Source: Lunularia cruciata (lineage: Eukaryota > Streptophyta > Marchantiopsida > Lunulariales > Lunulariaceae). From it: a stretch of 64,000 bases of DNA. This document shows positions 1 to 13,358 of this stretch, in pieces. The stretch lies in NCBI GenBank assembly GCA_948567375.1, contig OX419755.1:70498944-70562943 (forward strand), read 5' to 3'. The translations under genes and the position numbers were made by a program. The notes beneath the pieces are model-generated. The model ran no database searches. It saw only the letters and a list, made by a program, of their open reading frames with translations, and had not been told where the DNA came from. The stretch's first letter is position 1. Each line of letters starts with the position of its first letter.

Positions 1-185
1 TAAAGTGGGGTCACATGGTCTTGACATGATGTTTCGCACCTGCACAGTACAGGTAACTCTGAACCGTTCACTTTCAGTCTAGACTTGAGTAGAGTAAGAA
101 ATTCAGCTGTACGCGCAATTTTGTAGGTTGTACTTAAGAGTACATATGTCCAGACTCTATCTCATTTATCTTGTCCTTTTGTCAG

Positions 186-3100
186 GTAAACTTAGACTTC
201 TCCTCCGAGGAAGATATGGTCAGAAAGTTTCAAGTTGGCCTCGCGTTGCAACCGGTATGTATGTTTGAATCCCGGGGGTTTCTTGGTCCAGAGAGAACTT
301 GTCGGTGTCCCGGTTGGATGTTATTGGAAACTGAAATGTAATCGATCATTTTCATTAGGAGAACTTAGTCAACAAGGATAATCGCAAAATAGCTGTACAA
401 CGTTTTATCTGCTGTTGCACAGGCTCTCGCTGGAGTGGGATTTTGACCTTCTTTGTATATAATGGTTGTTGTGCAGATTGCAACCGCCCTCTTCGCTAAT
501 TCACCGTTTGCTGACGGGAAGCCCAATGGGTATATTAGCTACCGAAGGTAAGTGTAAGGATTGGAAATACGTCTTTTACTTACTTGTTTTCCTGCTCTGG
601 AAGTCAAGGATTTGTACAATCCCCGTGGGCTAAACATAGTCAATGCAGTCTGTCAGGAATCTATTTGTTCTCAAGAGTAAGTTCAAATTATACGGGATGT
701 TTCTTTCTGCAGTCACATCTGGACGGATGTTGATAACAACAGAACTGGCGATCTTCCTTTCGTCTTCTCCGGAAAATTTGGGTTAGTTACTCCATTGGCT
801 ATTTCACTAAACAAGACGTTACAGGAAATGCAACAGATGATACGCTATTCAGAATCTTTCTAAGCCCGGCTCTCGGAAGAGCCTGATTTATATAACTCAA
901 CTCTCCGCACTCATGAACATTCGAAAAGAAACTCGGAACTAAGGGTGCTGGCATTTATCCAGCTACTTCAGGACCTCGTGGACTCATTCGCCAGAGAGCA
1001 TGACCTGATATACATTATCCAGTCCTGTCGAACGGCTCCAGTCCAGCCATTTCTCTATATCCAGTCCCGTCGCACTTCGCTCCAGTCCAGCCATCATCCA
1101 CTGACGCTGTCCTCCTACTTGCTCGACGGATTCGCTTTATTTTCCTCTTGCTTCCTATCTGCTAGACGGGGGTCGGTTCCTTGCTCACATGAATGTTGCT
1201 GGTGTTCATTATGCATGCTATACAGGGAATGTATCAATTTTTGCTTCTGCTTCCCAACTATTTTGCTGTTGCATGATGATCATGGAATATATTTATTTCG
1301 CTTCTGCTTTCTAACGATTTCGCCCATCTTCCGTTTGACTCACTTGTTTAGCACGCCTTCCTGCCATTTTGTATCCCTTGATTACTTGCACTTTTTATTG
1401 CTTGCATTTTCCATATGCATGTGTCCTGGTCTGTCCTAAGTGTGTTCTGCATCCCCCGTTCTGTGAAGGCTTTCTGCTCTTACTCAAATATCTCAACTCT
1501 CGGATCATATGGTAGTTAGGACCATCTTAAATAGGATATATCGTATCAATCTTATGAAGTCAAGGTTTCATCGTCTTAACTATGAATAATTGATGATCCG
1601 TAGAGGTTCACTTTATTTCAGACCTAGCTCTTCCATTTCGCTGAAGTGGAAGAGCTAGGAATATATGCTGAACGCAGACAGAGGAATCTCGTTTAGAAGT
1701 GCAGGGAAATATAACGGGCACTCTATTAGATTTTAACTATACGTATGGGCCTGAAAGATGGTGCATGAGATGCATGAGGGAGTGATTTCTCTAATTTCAA
1801 GCGTCGCATTTGTTCTCTTTGACCGAATGTTGTGCAGATTTGAGGACTATGTTGACTACGCTCTAAATGTTCCCATGTATTTCGTGTATCGCAAAGGACG
1901 GTACATCGATTGTACTGGCTTGTCCTTCAAGGTGTGTTAAGACACCTTTGCTCTGGCAACTTTGCAATGCGCAATTACTGCATGGCATTTTCCCTCTCTT
2001 TTGTAACTTTTTGTACAAAAAAGAGAAAACTCTATAGCCATATATAACTAGAGGTTTTGTCTGAGAAGAATTACATCTGTCTACCGTGCAGGATTTCCTG
2101 AACGGGAAGCTACCAAACATGCCTGGTGAAACTCCAACTTTAAATGATTGGGAGAATCATCTGACGACAATATTTCCAGAGGTGTGTTGGTCTTCCATTT
2201 TCAATTAAGAGTTTGCTAGTTAGACACGTAAGCATGAATTTGTCTAGAAATAACTGAAAGTATGTATGAAAGAGTGTTGTGCTATATGCGTCAGATACTA
2301 ATGCAAGAAATCTTGCCTGGATGGGTGCAGGTCAGACTAAAACGATATCTAGAGATGAGAGGTGCAGATGGCGGCCCTTGGAAACGGTTGTGTGCTCTGC
2401 CAGCATTTTGGGTGCGTTTTATGAACCTTTTCGAACTTAACTTTTGAAAAGGTCTGGCGCTTGATGTCATGTGAACCATTTTACAATGAGAAAGATAAAC
2501 GGAAAGGAGTGCTGATGCAAGAAATTATACTGGTTGTTGGCCTTTCCAGTTGAGAAACCAGAAGTATACTGTGCTTCTGCATACGCAGTTTGGTTGCAGA
2601 AGTTAGCAGTGATTGATCCCAAACAGCCCTACTAATAAATAACTCAATTGTCTTACAGGTAGGTGTCTTGTACGATGATGAATCCCTGCAAGGAGCGTTG
2701 GACATCATCAATGACTGGACTGAAGGCGAGCGCGCCATGCTTAGGAGGAAGGTATGGAGTCTGATATGGACCGTGGGTAGTTCTAATTACATTACTTATC
2801 AAAGCATCTCCTATGGGGGTTGGCTAATATCTATCTGTCCGCTGCCATTATGCTGAGAGCCCAGCCCAGGCTTTGATCTGGCCTATTATTGTTCTGGCAA
2901 ACATGTTTTCCCCGAATCAGCGAGAGTTCTTGCTATGTTACCCCGGTGCACCTTTTCGCTTCTCGTCGGGTCGGTAGAATGTCATAGCCTTCTTGGCATT
3001 TTAGGACTTGCGACTGATTCATATTACTTCCTCGGTTAGGTACCAAAAATGGGTTTGCAGACCCCATTCCGTGATGGTCTGTTGAAGCACGTGACACAAG

Positions 3101-3630
3101 ATGTGTTCCAGCTAGCAAAGGTACGAGCTGTCTTTTACTAAATGTCTGGCAATTCAAAATTATCCTTCAGGGAAAATTTTATTTACGGTCGTTTCTGTTC
3201 TCAGTGGGTTTGGATTCTTGCTTTCAACTCACATAAATATGGGACTGAGGGAGTAGTATGTCTGTTTATAACAGTGCTGACTTTGTCCAGACTTTCCGCT
3301 TTTGGCTATTAAAGTTAAACTGCTCCTTTGTGGTTTCAGGAGGGTCTTCGTCGAAGAGGTTACAAGGAAGTGAGCTTCTTGAATGAGATTGAAGAAACTG
3401 TGATTTCAGGTTCGAGCTGTCGCTCTATCCTTATATTTTGACGAACACATTACGTCACTTGAATATGATGAATTTAGTGCCCATCTCCATGCTTACACGT
3501 GTGTATGGTACACTAACTCATGTAAGTCATGGTTTTCGCAGGGAAAACTGTATCTGAAAAGCTTTTGGAGTCATACCATGGGAAGTGGGGAGGAACCATA
3601 GATCCTGTTTTCGAAGAGCTTTTATACTAA
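186..3630 (+). CDS. GSH1: Glutamate-cysteine ligase, plant type (3' ten exons; 5' end outside window)
   Basis: Catalyses the ATP-dependent joining of glutamate and cysteine to gamma-glutamylcysteine, the first and rate-limiting step of glutathione synthesis; plant enzymes are plastidial. Ten exons are read as 186-254, 477-547, 713-781, 1838-1931, 2092-2181, 2331-2411, 2659-2751, 3040-3120, 3340-3409 and 3542-3630, all with GT-AG borders and matching phases, ending in a TAA stop. Recognisable family segments are [85 protein letters not shown] and the C-terminal DPVFEELLY. The conserved Cys of RLCALPAFW, used in the redox switch shared by plant enzymes, is present. The KLPNMPGE segment has Asn where I recall Cys in Arabidopsis. 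The N-terminal half, including the transit peptide, lies upstream of the window. Family assignment is firm; exon borders are by eye. Confidence 0.95.
782..1837 (+). other. Long GSH1 intron with small repeats
   Basis: This 1,056-bp intron is much longer than the other GSH1 introns. It holds an approximately 40-bp imperfect tandem pair at about 1,020-1,098 (both units end in CTCCAGTCCAGCCAT) and a perfect 13-bp inverted repeat at 1,623-1,659. No coding exon is recognised within it. Confidence 0.7.
1623..1659. repeat. Perfect 13-bp inverted repeat (hairpin) in GSH1 intron
   Basis: CCTAGCTCTTCCA at 1,623-1,635 is matched exactly by its reverse complement at 1,647-1,659 across an 11-base loop. 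In the transcript it would form a stable stem-loop about 180 nt before the acceptor at 1,837. No function is known. Confidence 0.8.
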
Positions 3631-4712
3631 AATTCAGCTCACCCAAGCCTGTTCGCGTGTACAAGAGTTGATCTGGCCAGTTAGCATGGTCTTATTTTTT
3701 GCGGGTGCGTAGGTTACGCGGAATTTTGTGATTCCTTTGATGACACTTGCCCTGCCCATTAACAGAACCCCCTCGTCTCCTTTCAAGTTGTTCATCTGGG
3801 TGTTGCTTACTGTAGCATAAAATCGTCACAGGAGTTAGGAGAGGTTCAATTGGACCCACCCACGGGTATAGCCGGTTCTAAGCAAGGAGTGCTTTCAAGC
3901 GCCACGTGCTGAAAGAGATGCTGTCGTGATTGTTGAATGTCCTTACCGGAAGTTTGCTAGATTAGGAGCATGCAGGTTGGAAAGCACCACGCAGGGAAGG
4001 TGGTGGTAATCCTATCTTTTGATTCATATCACGATTCTGACTGGTGTTTCTTTTTGTTCATCTTATGCAAAGCACTGAGTTCATGCCAACATTATCTAGT
4101 AGCGCACTCAATATCAGCGGAAGCCTGTATCCTAAGCAGTCAAATATATAAAGGATCCAACTTCTACTTCTACGTATGGGACTGAAATTTGTGGTGCTCA
4201 TCCCCTTAGGTTCATGGTGATTTACATGAATCAGCGATAGCTGCACGATACATCATATGGGCGATTATAAAAGTAATTGATTCTTTTACACCAGTGTCCC
4301 ATCAATTTTACATGTCTCTATCATCAATCGAGTCATTCCCTTCAGCCTTCAACCTTTTCATGTTAGATCTCCATACATAGTCAAAAGTCCTCATTTCTCA
4401 GCCAGTTTCTCACTTAGGTGAGAAACGACTGGTTCCGTGTTCGACTTAGAACTGAGCACAGAAGAAACCCAAGATCAGCAGCTCATTGTAGAAGTATGAC
4501 CAGACTTCGTTAAATGCGCAAATGATTGAGTTTGTGTAGACATATATTCTTGGTCGTGGAAGTTCGTCATGCTGAGCTATGCTGTACCGTACAATAAACA
4601 GACCTCAACCATGATGACCCGGTGATTGGATGTGTTATGTCAAGAGATTTTACGAGTTTCGGTGGTAAACAAGTATCATAAGATTATCTGATATACTAGT
4701 TATCTATTATGA

Positions 4713-4772
4713 TGCTTGATGGGGTCTTCCCATCCTTCGTGTTCTCTACGCGGTCGCCTTTTTCGCGTTATC
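4713..4772 (+). repeat. Short GC-rich interspersed repeat, copy 1
   Basis: Contains TTGATGGGGTCTTCCCATCC followed by TCTACGCGGTCGCCTTTTT. The same core recurs at 6,375-6,512 (two partial units), at 6,820-6,885, and inverted at 50,605-50,681, so it is a dispersed family rather than chance similarity. It has no recognisable coding or tRNA-like content. Confidence 0.65.
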
Positions 4773-6374
4773 TATTATTCTAATGACAAGAAAATTTAGA
4801 TCGTTTAATTCATCTATTAGTTCTTATGAGATCGAATGCTATTCCTTATGACCTTGTACGGAGTTGTCCATTAAGTGGGGGTCAAAGACAGAACGAAATA
4901 ACCACTTTGTATCACCTTTTGTATGGAGGTATTTCTCCTATTTAGAACCCGTTCTAACCGCTGACATCGAAACATATTCATGAAAACGGACGGATTAGAG
5001 CGAAAATTTTTAGAATTCAAAATGATTCAGGAATGCATCGGGCCGGGATTTGGGATGACAAAGTCAATACAGTGTTATAAGTGAGAAATACTTTCTTGCT
5101 TATCATGTGAATGTTGTAGAGGTGAATTTCAAAGTCGTACACGTCATCTCAACAGAATTAGCCGGGCTCAAGGTATTTCGAGAAGAAATGAAAAGAATTA
5201 TATTATTTATGTAGTATTTGCATGTTTTTTACTCCATGCAAACATAAATTTTATTTAGTCGTAGTATGAATATCTTCCTTTTGGACAAAATCTGTCTTTC
5301 TTATTGGAATGGAGAGTTCCATGCCAATCCCAACATTAAGTCATGAGCAGTTGGAGTATGTATACTTTCACTTCAAGATTAATGACAAAAACCACATCAT
5401 TTAAAAACAATCTACATTCTTAAAAGATTGTTCTGGTCTTATGAAAAGAAGAAGTTTATCATGGAACTTGAAAGCCGTTCACCTTTTCATATAATTGATA
5501 TAATTCTACAACACACATCCATATAAACTTGTTAACCGAGTAACTGAAAAGATCACATAATTCTTTGTAGTAAAAACCATGAATCTCTCTCTCAGTTAAA
5601 ACTGATTCGCGCCATATAATATTCTCTACACACAATCCGAAACTTTACAAGTTCGTCGTTCTAATTTACAGAATTATGGGGACGGTATATATAGTCCAAT
5701 ATGGATAACTGCAGTAAAGCCCCGCGGTATGGAGGTTTTGCAGGTGTCCAATTACTCATCTGGTTCTCGTCCACAGCATCTAGTCTCATCTCATCTCATC
5801 TCATCTAGACCTGGGATTCTCTGAGCTCTCTATGTTATGCTGCACCTTTTGTTCGCTAAGCAAATATAAAGTGCGGAGCTCCAGAGAGGAAAAGCGTTCC
5901 TTCTTTGGCTTTACCATAAAAGGACACCTTTTGTTGGGGGGCTCAGCAAACGGATCGGAGACCGCTTAGGATAACAAGAAAGAAGTGAAGGCCATAGGAG
6001 GATAGGACGTACGAGGTAATATGGCGGTCTTAGATTTACTATAAGTAAAGATTTAGATAAATACAATAAACGGACAAATAAATGATTTTATTTAGTAAAA
6101 ATTATTATTATCTATTATAATATCAAAATAGTCTATAATAATAATAGAATCCTTGTCCCCAAATCACCACTGGGAACAGTATATAATAAAATATTGATTT
6201 ATAGTAATAGTTGTAGTTCTCCTTCCATGAGGGGACGATGGGTGGAACAAGCTTTTGCATATTTTCATTAGTTATTTTTCCTCTAGTAATATATTATAAA
6301 TATATTTGAATTTTAAATAACATATGATAGATTTCTCGTACCGAAACTATGATGTTTAATTCCATGTTAACTCT

Positions 6375-6512
6375 TGCGTTTTATCTTCGTACAGTTTGAT
6401 GGGGTCGTGTCCCATACTTCTTGCATTTGCATCTTAAGTCCGTTTTGTTTCTTGTGTTTTATCTTTGTCCGGGTCGATGATGGCTTCCATCTTTCCTTAC
6501 GCGATCTTACGG
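6375..6512 (+). repeat. Short GC-rich interspersed repeat, two diverged units
   Basis: Two partial units, about 6,375-6,425 and 6,451-6,512, each starting near GTTTTATCTT and containing a TGATGGGG-like or TCGATGATGG core; the second ends in a CCTTACGCGATC segment related to the family's CCTACGCGGTCGCC end. They are more diverged than the other copies. Confidence 0.5.
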
Positions 6513-6819
6513 CGGGCGTCTGCACGCACGACAAGAGTATTCGATAGAATATACGCATGTACATTCATTTGGACCACTTATACGCATCCTAGGTAGCGAA
6601 GGAGGCTCGGCACCGGACAGGTTTCCCGAACCACATTGACTTTCAGCGAGTGGAGCGGTGGCGGGGGATCCCCATTTTATATCAGCATCTCTTTGGGTTA
6701 TTCGGTCAAAGATAACTCATTAGCGCTAACTTTAGAAAACATTTATTATAGTTATAAAAAGCTTAGAGTGTAAGTAGAAGTACATTTTTGGTAAATTTGT
6801 ACGTGTTTTTATCTTTTTT

Positions 6820-6885
6820 CCTTGTACGGTTCGATGGGGTCTTCTCGTCTTTCATTTTTCCTACGCGATCGCCTTTTATCTTCGT
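6820..6885 (+). repeat. Short GC-rich interspersed repeat, copy 3
   Basis: Contains CCTTGTACGGTTCGATGGGG and then TTTTTCCTACGCGATCGCC, the same two blocks in the same order and spacing as the copies near 4,713 and 50,605. Confidence 0.65.
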
Positions 6886-7199
6886 AAGTGGATACTTTAA
6901 TATATTCAGTTTAATTATTAAATCATTTTCAAAGATGTAATTTGAAAACATCGCACTTAGGAAGAAGAGTGAAGTTTATCGCATTTACCTGTGTAGTTCA
7001 TTTTTAACTTTATTTCAGCCAAACTAGGGCGGAGTTTACGCAAAAAATATGAACGACATGTCTAACGTAATTATATATACATTATGGAACCAGGAAAACA
7101 GCCACTGGAATCCGTCACAACAACAATAGCAGAGCTGAGTTAAAATGGCCCCTTGATAATTGGTTGATTCTTCCCCAAGAGTAATTCGATCATTATAGT

Positions 7200-7372
7200 T
7201 GTGATCCATATCTGTAGTTTAATCAGTTCTTAGTTTAATTAAGTTTAATGGGTCTTTCACCATACTACAAAAAGGTCCATTAGCAGTTTTGATCCATATT
7301 TGTAGTTTAATTATTTTTAAGTTGAATGGGTCTTTCATCATACGAACCAAAAGGTCCATGAAGCTAAAAGAC
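7200..7372. repeat. Imperfect tandem duplication
   Basis: Two adjacent units share GATCCATAT-TGTAGTTTAAT, then AATGGGTCTTTCA-CATAC and an AAAAGGTCCAT end. It lies just left of retroelement B and is probably a local duplication; no function is suggested. Confidence 0.6.
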
Positions 7373-7744
7373 CCAAATTAATTGTCAATCACTTACATTT
7401 TTATGCCATTTTGTTAGATCAAATTTGATGCTCTTATATTATTGGCATAGTGCTGGTTCAATTTGGATGAATTTTTTCACTTCGGGATAGATTTGCTCTT
7501 GTGCACGTTCTTTAAACAAAAATTATTTAGATAGACACTCAATATACTGCATCTTGATGATGCGTTCTTCACAAAAATAAGAGACTTTATTTTGATAAGA
7601 ATGGGAATGGGCTTTGTTGGGTTCTTATTTTATTTTATTCTGTTTAAATCATGTTTTTTAACTTACTCTTTTTAAATTGCTTTAGGTATGGAGATGAAAC
7701 TGCAAGAAATTTGTGTTAAAATCTGTAAACAGAGAGCATTCCAT

Positions 7745-8201
7745 AATTTTATTATGATAAAATAATGGAATATCAGAAGTGGAAGTCACGTTACAATTCT
7801 CAATTATGTGAAACTCTGAATGTCTAGTATGAGCTTGGGTTTAGTATTAATAGTGAAATAATACAAGGCCCTTGAGAAGCTTCTATGGAATTTCCTCTCT
7901 CAAAGTTGCTTTCTTGGAGTGCAAGGTAAGCTACCCAAGAAGTTTCCAAAGATACTTCCTTCTAAAATTGCCTACCTGGCATACAAGCTAAGTTAACTAT
8001 TAACTTGGTGTATAAGTTACTCAATCCTTGGAAGGTACCTAGAAGTTTTCCACCAAGAAGTTTACTAAGTGTTTCTCTAACATTCTACCAAGAAACTTCA
8101 TAGATGCTTCTACAACATTCTTAAAATTCATAGTTATCTTAGGTTTATTTTACTAACTCATTAGACTTTGTTAACTTGTATGCTAAATCCATATTATGAT
8201 A
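7745..8201 (-). mobile_element. Element B 3' LTR
   Basis: Homologous to element A's LTR, with relics of the same GAA/TTC repeats (for example GAGAAGCTTC near 7,876). The lower border is approximate. It is followed at 8,202 by TATTCCCTCACCACTAGTTG, matching the polypurine-tract region of A. Confidence 0.75.
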
Positions 8202-10194
8202 TATTCCCTCACCACTAGTTGGTGACGTCCTTGTTGTTGTGGAATCTTTGAATTCCTATATGGCCATTTGTGCATTTTAGAGATGAGAAGAAGGCTCCCA
8301 TGTGGCATCATGAAGAGGATAACTTTTTCTAAAGGACCTTATATTCAATGTAGCAATGACGATCATGTTGGATATCACAACATGCAAGTATATAATTAAC
8401 CTTGTATTACTCATGATCATCAATTGGGATGGGAGGAAGGGGGGTTGGACATGAGTAGAAAAGGAAGATGGTTTAGAAAGAAAGTGTTTTAACTTTGAAA
8501 CATCAAAGATAGTATGGATCAGCACATGAATAGTAAGGGCAAGTAGATAGATGATAGGAAAAATGATATGAGTAATATCAAATGGACATATCCAAATAGG
8601 AGCAAATTTACAAACTTGAGTGTCAAGCAAGAGAGGAAGGTTACTAGAAGAAAGAATTACCATATTGCCTAGTTGAAAGGTGAGACCATAACAATGCTTA
8701 TCAACCTATTGCATTTGCCAATTTTGAGCAACGAGAAGATGAAACTTGGCTTGGTGCAAGGATTTAGATTACATGGATAACAAAGTGGAAGTATGAGGAA
8801 CATGAGATGGCAAGGGAGCAAGAAACAAATTTAGAACAAGTGGACCTTGCCCAAAATTAAGGAAGAAGGGACAAAACCCGATGCTTGCTTGGTTGGAATT
8901 ATTGTAGGAAAACTTGGGAGCCACAAGACAAGTATCCTAATTAGTGTAATGAATGTTGACAAGGGCATGGACATACCTCCCAAAGTGCAATTTGTGTGTT
9001 TGGTTTTCACATTAGTTTGAGGATGATAGACCATAGATAAAACAAAATTGGTGCTAATTAACTCAAAGAACGCTTGCCAAAATTTACTAGCAAATCAAGG
9101 ATCAAGATCAGATAAGCCTTGGCATCTAATGGTGCTTGAAGATAGTGTCAAAGTAAATCTTAACTAGCCTTGGAGCATCCATGGTATCCACAATGGATGC
9201 AAACTTAATTTGCTTATTAAGTTTATCAACAAACATCACAATGGAAGTATGGCCTTGATCCATCTTGGACAAGGATGTGATGAAGTCAAGAATTACATGT
9301 TTCCATCTTGCAATTGGAATGGAAAGTGGTTGAAGTAGTCCATTTGGTATTTGGTTGTTGATCTTGTTGTAATGGTAGCTCTCACAAGATCAAACAAACT
9401 CTTGAACTCTTGTGATATGTTCAACCACCACCATTGACATTGGAGGGTGCTCAAGGTTTTATCCACACTCAAGTAACTAGAAATTGGTAATTCATGGGTC
9501 TCTTGAAGCCACAAAAGTCAAGGATCACCCCTAGTTAGAACATAGATCCGATTCTCAAAAAATAAAAAATCCTCCTTGAAGGAAAAAATGTTATATTGTT
9601 TATTGTGTACTGCAAGATGACTTTGCACTAATTGAAAGAAGGAGTCCCACTATAAAGTAATCTTGAACTCTATGTGTATCTTTGAGTTGGTTGACATCAT
9701 GGTGGTTGTTGCTATCATGAGAGATTTAGGAAGAATCTTCAAATTAGGTCATCATGATAAGACATCAAGAATGACAAGGAACTTGCCAAGTTTACATTCA
9801 AGCTTGATGCCAAAAAATTATAGTTGTTACTTCCATTGGTTGTATTAACTCTTTATATGCTCCAAATGTAAGGTTTGCATCAAACATTTTTGATCAATTT
9901 TCATGATTATTTGTTTCTCCCATAGATAATGCCTCCATACCTTTATGGTATATAACATTGCTAGTTGTTTTTGATCTTGGAAAAAATATCTCCTTTCTAT
10001 TATGTTTAGTCATCAAGACAAAAAGGAAATGTGATGTAAACCATCAAAAAATTCCTATTGCAACATAGCTCCAATGGCAAAGTTAGAATATCAAAATCAA
10101 ACACACAAGGAAGTTGAGGGTCATATGGTTGGAGGATGGGTCATGAAGAGACCATATGCTTCAATTTCTTGAATGCTTCTTTGTGCTTGGTGGT

Positions 10195-10797
10195 TGTAAT
10201 GTTCCAAACACAAGAGAACCCCCAAGAGAAAATTCAAAAGAAGAAACACAAAGCTTCACACTCAAAACTCCGATACCCCAAAGGACCACCTTGTCTTTAT
10301 TATATAGCAAAGAAGATTTCCTTAAAGTAAGCTCCACTCGTGGATCATATATATGGATTGGTGACATCTGAACACGCTCTATCCTTAGATTAGTTGCATG
10401 CATGGGTGACATGTTGGTTTTGGACCCATTTGGTTGGTCAAACAAGCTTTGACCAAAGGGAATCTTTAGAGAATATTCTTGTAGGATTCTTATTTTAGGC
10501 ACATGGGTGAGGTACAATTGGAAAAATCTTGACAAGAAAAACAAGGGAGGAGTGAAGCTAACCTAATTTTTTTGCTTGGGGAGAATGTGCACATTTTTGA
10601 GGCCTAATTCATCCGTTTAGGCCTCCAAAATTAGCTTTGAAATTTTTAGGCTATTTTTGGCTTTTGCCCTATTAGTAGAAGTACTCTTTTGGTGATACTT
10701 CTATCTGATCTACCTACTCCATCATATATAATATCCTCTCCAATGTGACCAAGCTAATTTTCACCTCTAGATAATAAGTCTAGCTATTGGTATTACA
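10195..10797 (-). mobile_element. Solo LTR of family C inserted in element B
   Basis: Starts TGTAAT and ends ATTACA, the termini of the family C LTR, and shares its internal blocks (CCACCTTGTCTTTATTATAT, AGTAGAAGTACTCTTTTGGTG). Flanks GTGGT (10,190-10,194) and GTGCT (10,798-10,802) look like a 5-bp target duplication with one mismatch. It carries only one copy of the roughly 154-bp unit that is doubled in the other family C LTRs. Confidence 0.8.
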
Positions 10798-13358
10798 GTG
10801 CTCCACTCAAAGCTTGATTCTTCCCCAAGAGATCATTCAATGGTGTGGGAACATGAGCATAATAATAAATGAACCATCAATAAAATAACACCAATCCATT
10901 AAATGCCCAAAATTTTATGAAATCCTTAAGAGTAGACCAATTGGTAATGGTTGCGATTGTTTCCTCTTCCATCTTGATCCCCTCCATAGAGACCTTATGA
11001 CCCAAGAAGATAACTTCCTTCTACCAAAAGGTATATTGTGACTTCTTGCAACAAATTCCACAAATGTAGCCACTTTAAGACTTCTCATATATGGGTCTTG
11101 CATTCTACCTCTGTCTTACTGTGAATTAAATTATCATCCAAGAACACCACAAAATATTGATCCAATAGCCATTCCAACATCCAATGCATTTGATCCATGA
11201 AAATTGCCTAAGTATTAGTCAGCCCAAAAGGTAAAGCACTCCATTCAAAATGCCCATTCCTTGTGCAAAAGGTAATCTTGTACATATCCTCCTTATCAAT
11301 GAGAATTTTTCAATAGCTGCTTTGAATATCCAACTTTGAGAAATATCTTGCTCCAATTAATTGATCCAATAAGTCATCAATTCAAGGCAAAAGATATGCA
11401 TTCTTCACATTTTTTGTATTAAGGTCATTATATTAAATATACAATCAAAACACTCCATCCTTCTTTGGTGCAAAGAGTATTAGTGCTCCTTAAGAAGATG
11501 TGCTATGTTGTATAAAATCCTTATCCAACAACTCAATTAGTGTTATTTAAAGTTCCTCTAGCTCCTTTGGTGAGAGTCAATAGATCAATCTATTCACTAG
11601 AGTATTACTTGGAAATAACTAATCTTGAAAGGCATATCTTGATCAGAAGATAATACCTTTGGAAGATCATTGTGAAATATATATACAAACTCTTGAACTA
11701 TCTAATCAACAATTTGCTTCTGATTCTCATTTGAGTCCCCTTGTGCAACAAGTTTGATCCACATCATAAATTAAATCCAATAAATCCACATCATAAGAAT
11801 ATATTTCATCCAAAGTTTGCTTACATTCATTCTATTGAAAAAATTCCTATCTTGGGACCAACTATTCTACTTAAAGGTGCTAGATAACCTAATCCTTAAT
11901 TCTTACCTTGGTGTTGTACTTGAATTTTTCATTGGGTCAATCAAATTGAATATGATGACATTGAAGCCAAGGAAGACCTAGAATGATATCATAGTGTAAG
12001 GAGGTGATTACAAATCTCATGTACTTGGAATACTCTTTCCCAATTTTGTGATGCAATAGGTTGTGAGGTTTGGAATGAAAAACTCTTTTTTACCATTTTC
12101 CATCATCAATTTGTTGCTTAATATTTTATTTATATGGATACTTAATTTATTCATTAATTGTATGGACATACAATTCTCAAAACTCTCAAAATTAACCAAA
12201 ATTCTACAAGCACAATTAGATATCATATCTTGCAAGTGAATCAAACTTGCATAGGTTGAGTCTTCAACTCCATTAGAACTAATCAAGTTCTTAATAAGTG
12301 GCTCAATATCTCCTATTGGGATGCTTCATTCTTTGATCATCACGCTTCATGAACTCCATTTAAGCAATTGGTTAGGATTGTCTATTTTGGAGTGGACATT
12401 AAACAATATGATATCCAATTTGTTGACACTAGAAGCAACCACCATTTAGTTGCAACTGCTCTTGATATGTCATGCAAAGTGGTTTCCATTGGATGACACA
12501 AATGCCCATTGGTGCTAGCTTATCCACTCATGCTTGGTATCTTTGTAGATTTTATGGAGTTTTAGGTCAAGACCTCCATGGTAACCAAGGATTCAAAGCG
12601 CTAAGCCATCTACATGGCTTCTTCTAGATTCTTGGGTTCATGCATGGTTACTTTCAATTTGGCGTGTGATTTCAAGCCTCTCACAAAATGATCTAAACTT
12701 CACCTTTGTGTATGTTTGGAATAAGCATCATGTGTTTTGGAATTGAAAAATATAACTTCTTATTGAACCAATTTGACTTAGTTTCACCAACCAATCTCAT
12801 GCAACATTCATTGCCAATCAATCTTCTACAGCTTGTGCAACATTCATGGCTTGGAATCGCCCAATGATTGCACTTTTGAAGTGTTCCCATGTAGCAACAA
12901 ATTGTTGTTGAATTTGCTTCACTCAAAATTACTACCATAGTTTTGTTGTTCCATCTAGTTTACTTGAAGCCAAGAGGATTTATCTTAGATCATCTACAAG
13001 ATTTTTGGCTTTAAAATAATGTTAACAATCATGCACAAAATTCTCTACTACTCTTGGTAAATTCTTGCCTTCAAAGACCTTTTGTTTTGAAAATTGTACT
13101 CAATCTTTTTAGAAATGCTACACTCTCCAATTGCTCCTATTTTTGACCATCAACATCTCTCTCTTCCAACAAATGAATAAGATGTTCAATCCATTGGTTT
13201 ATAACAATAATAATTTTTGCCATTATCGCCATGACTATTATTCTACTACACTACCTACTTATAATTCTCTAGGTTAACAAGTAAATACAACATGTCCATT
13301 GTTCTTTATAAATTACAATTAAAAGAATCAATGGTTCATCATACAAGGTGAACATATT

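Larger units (their letters stand above)
3631..7744. other. Intergenic region, AT-rich, no gene recognised
   Basis: About 4.1 kb following the GSH1 stop. The first several hundred bases presumably include the GSH1 3' UTR. The rest is AT-rich with no credible coding region. It contains a (TCATC)n run near 5,780-5,806, copies of a short GC-rich interspersed repeat (about 4,713-4,772, 6,375-6,512 and 6,820-6,885), an imperfect 12-bp inverted repeat at 4,402-4,432 and an imperfect tandem duplication at 7,200-7,372. Confidence 0.6.

Noticed and set aside
945-1439. A 164-codon open frame on the + strand
   Set aside because: It lies inside the long GSH1 intron (782-1,837), is Ser/Leu/Cys/Phe-rich like translated AT-rich intron, and resembles no protein I know.
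5780-5806. (TCATC)n run as a possible satellite or CRISPR-like array
   Set aside because: Only about five short units without spacers; a simple microsatellite.
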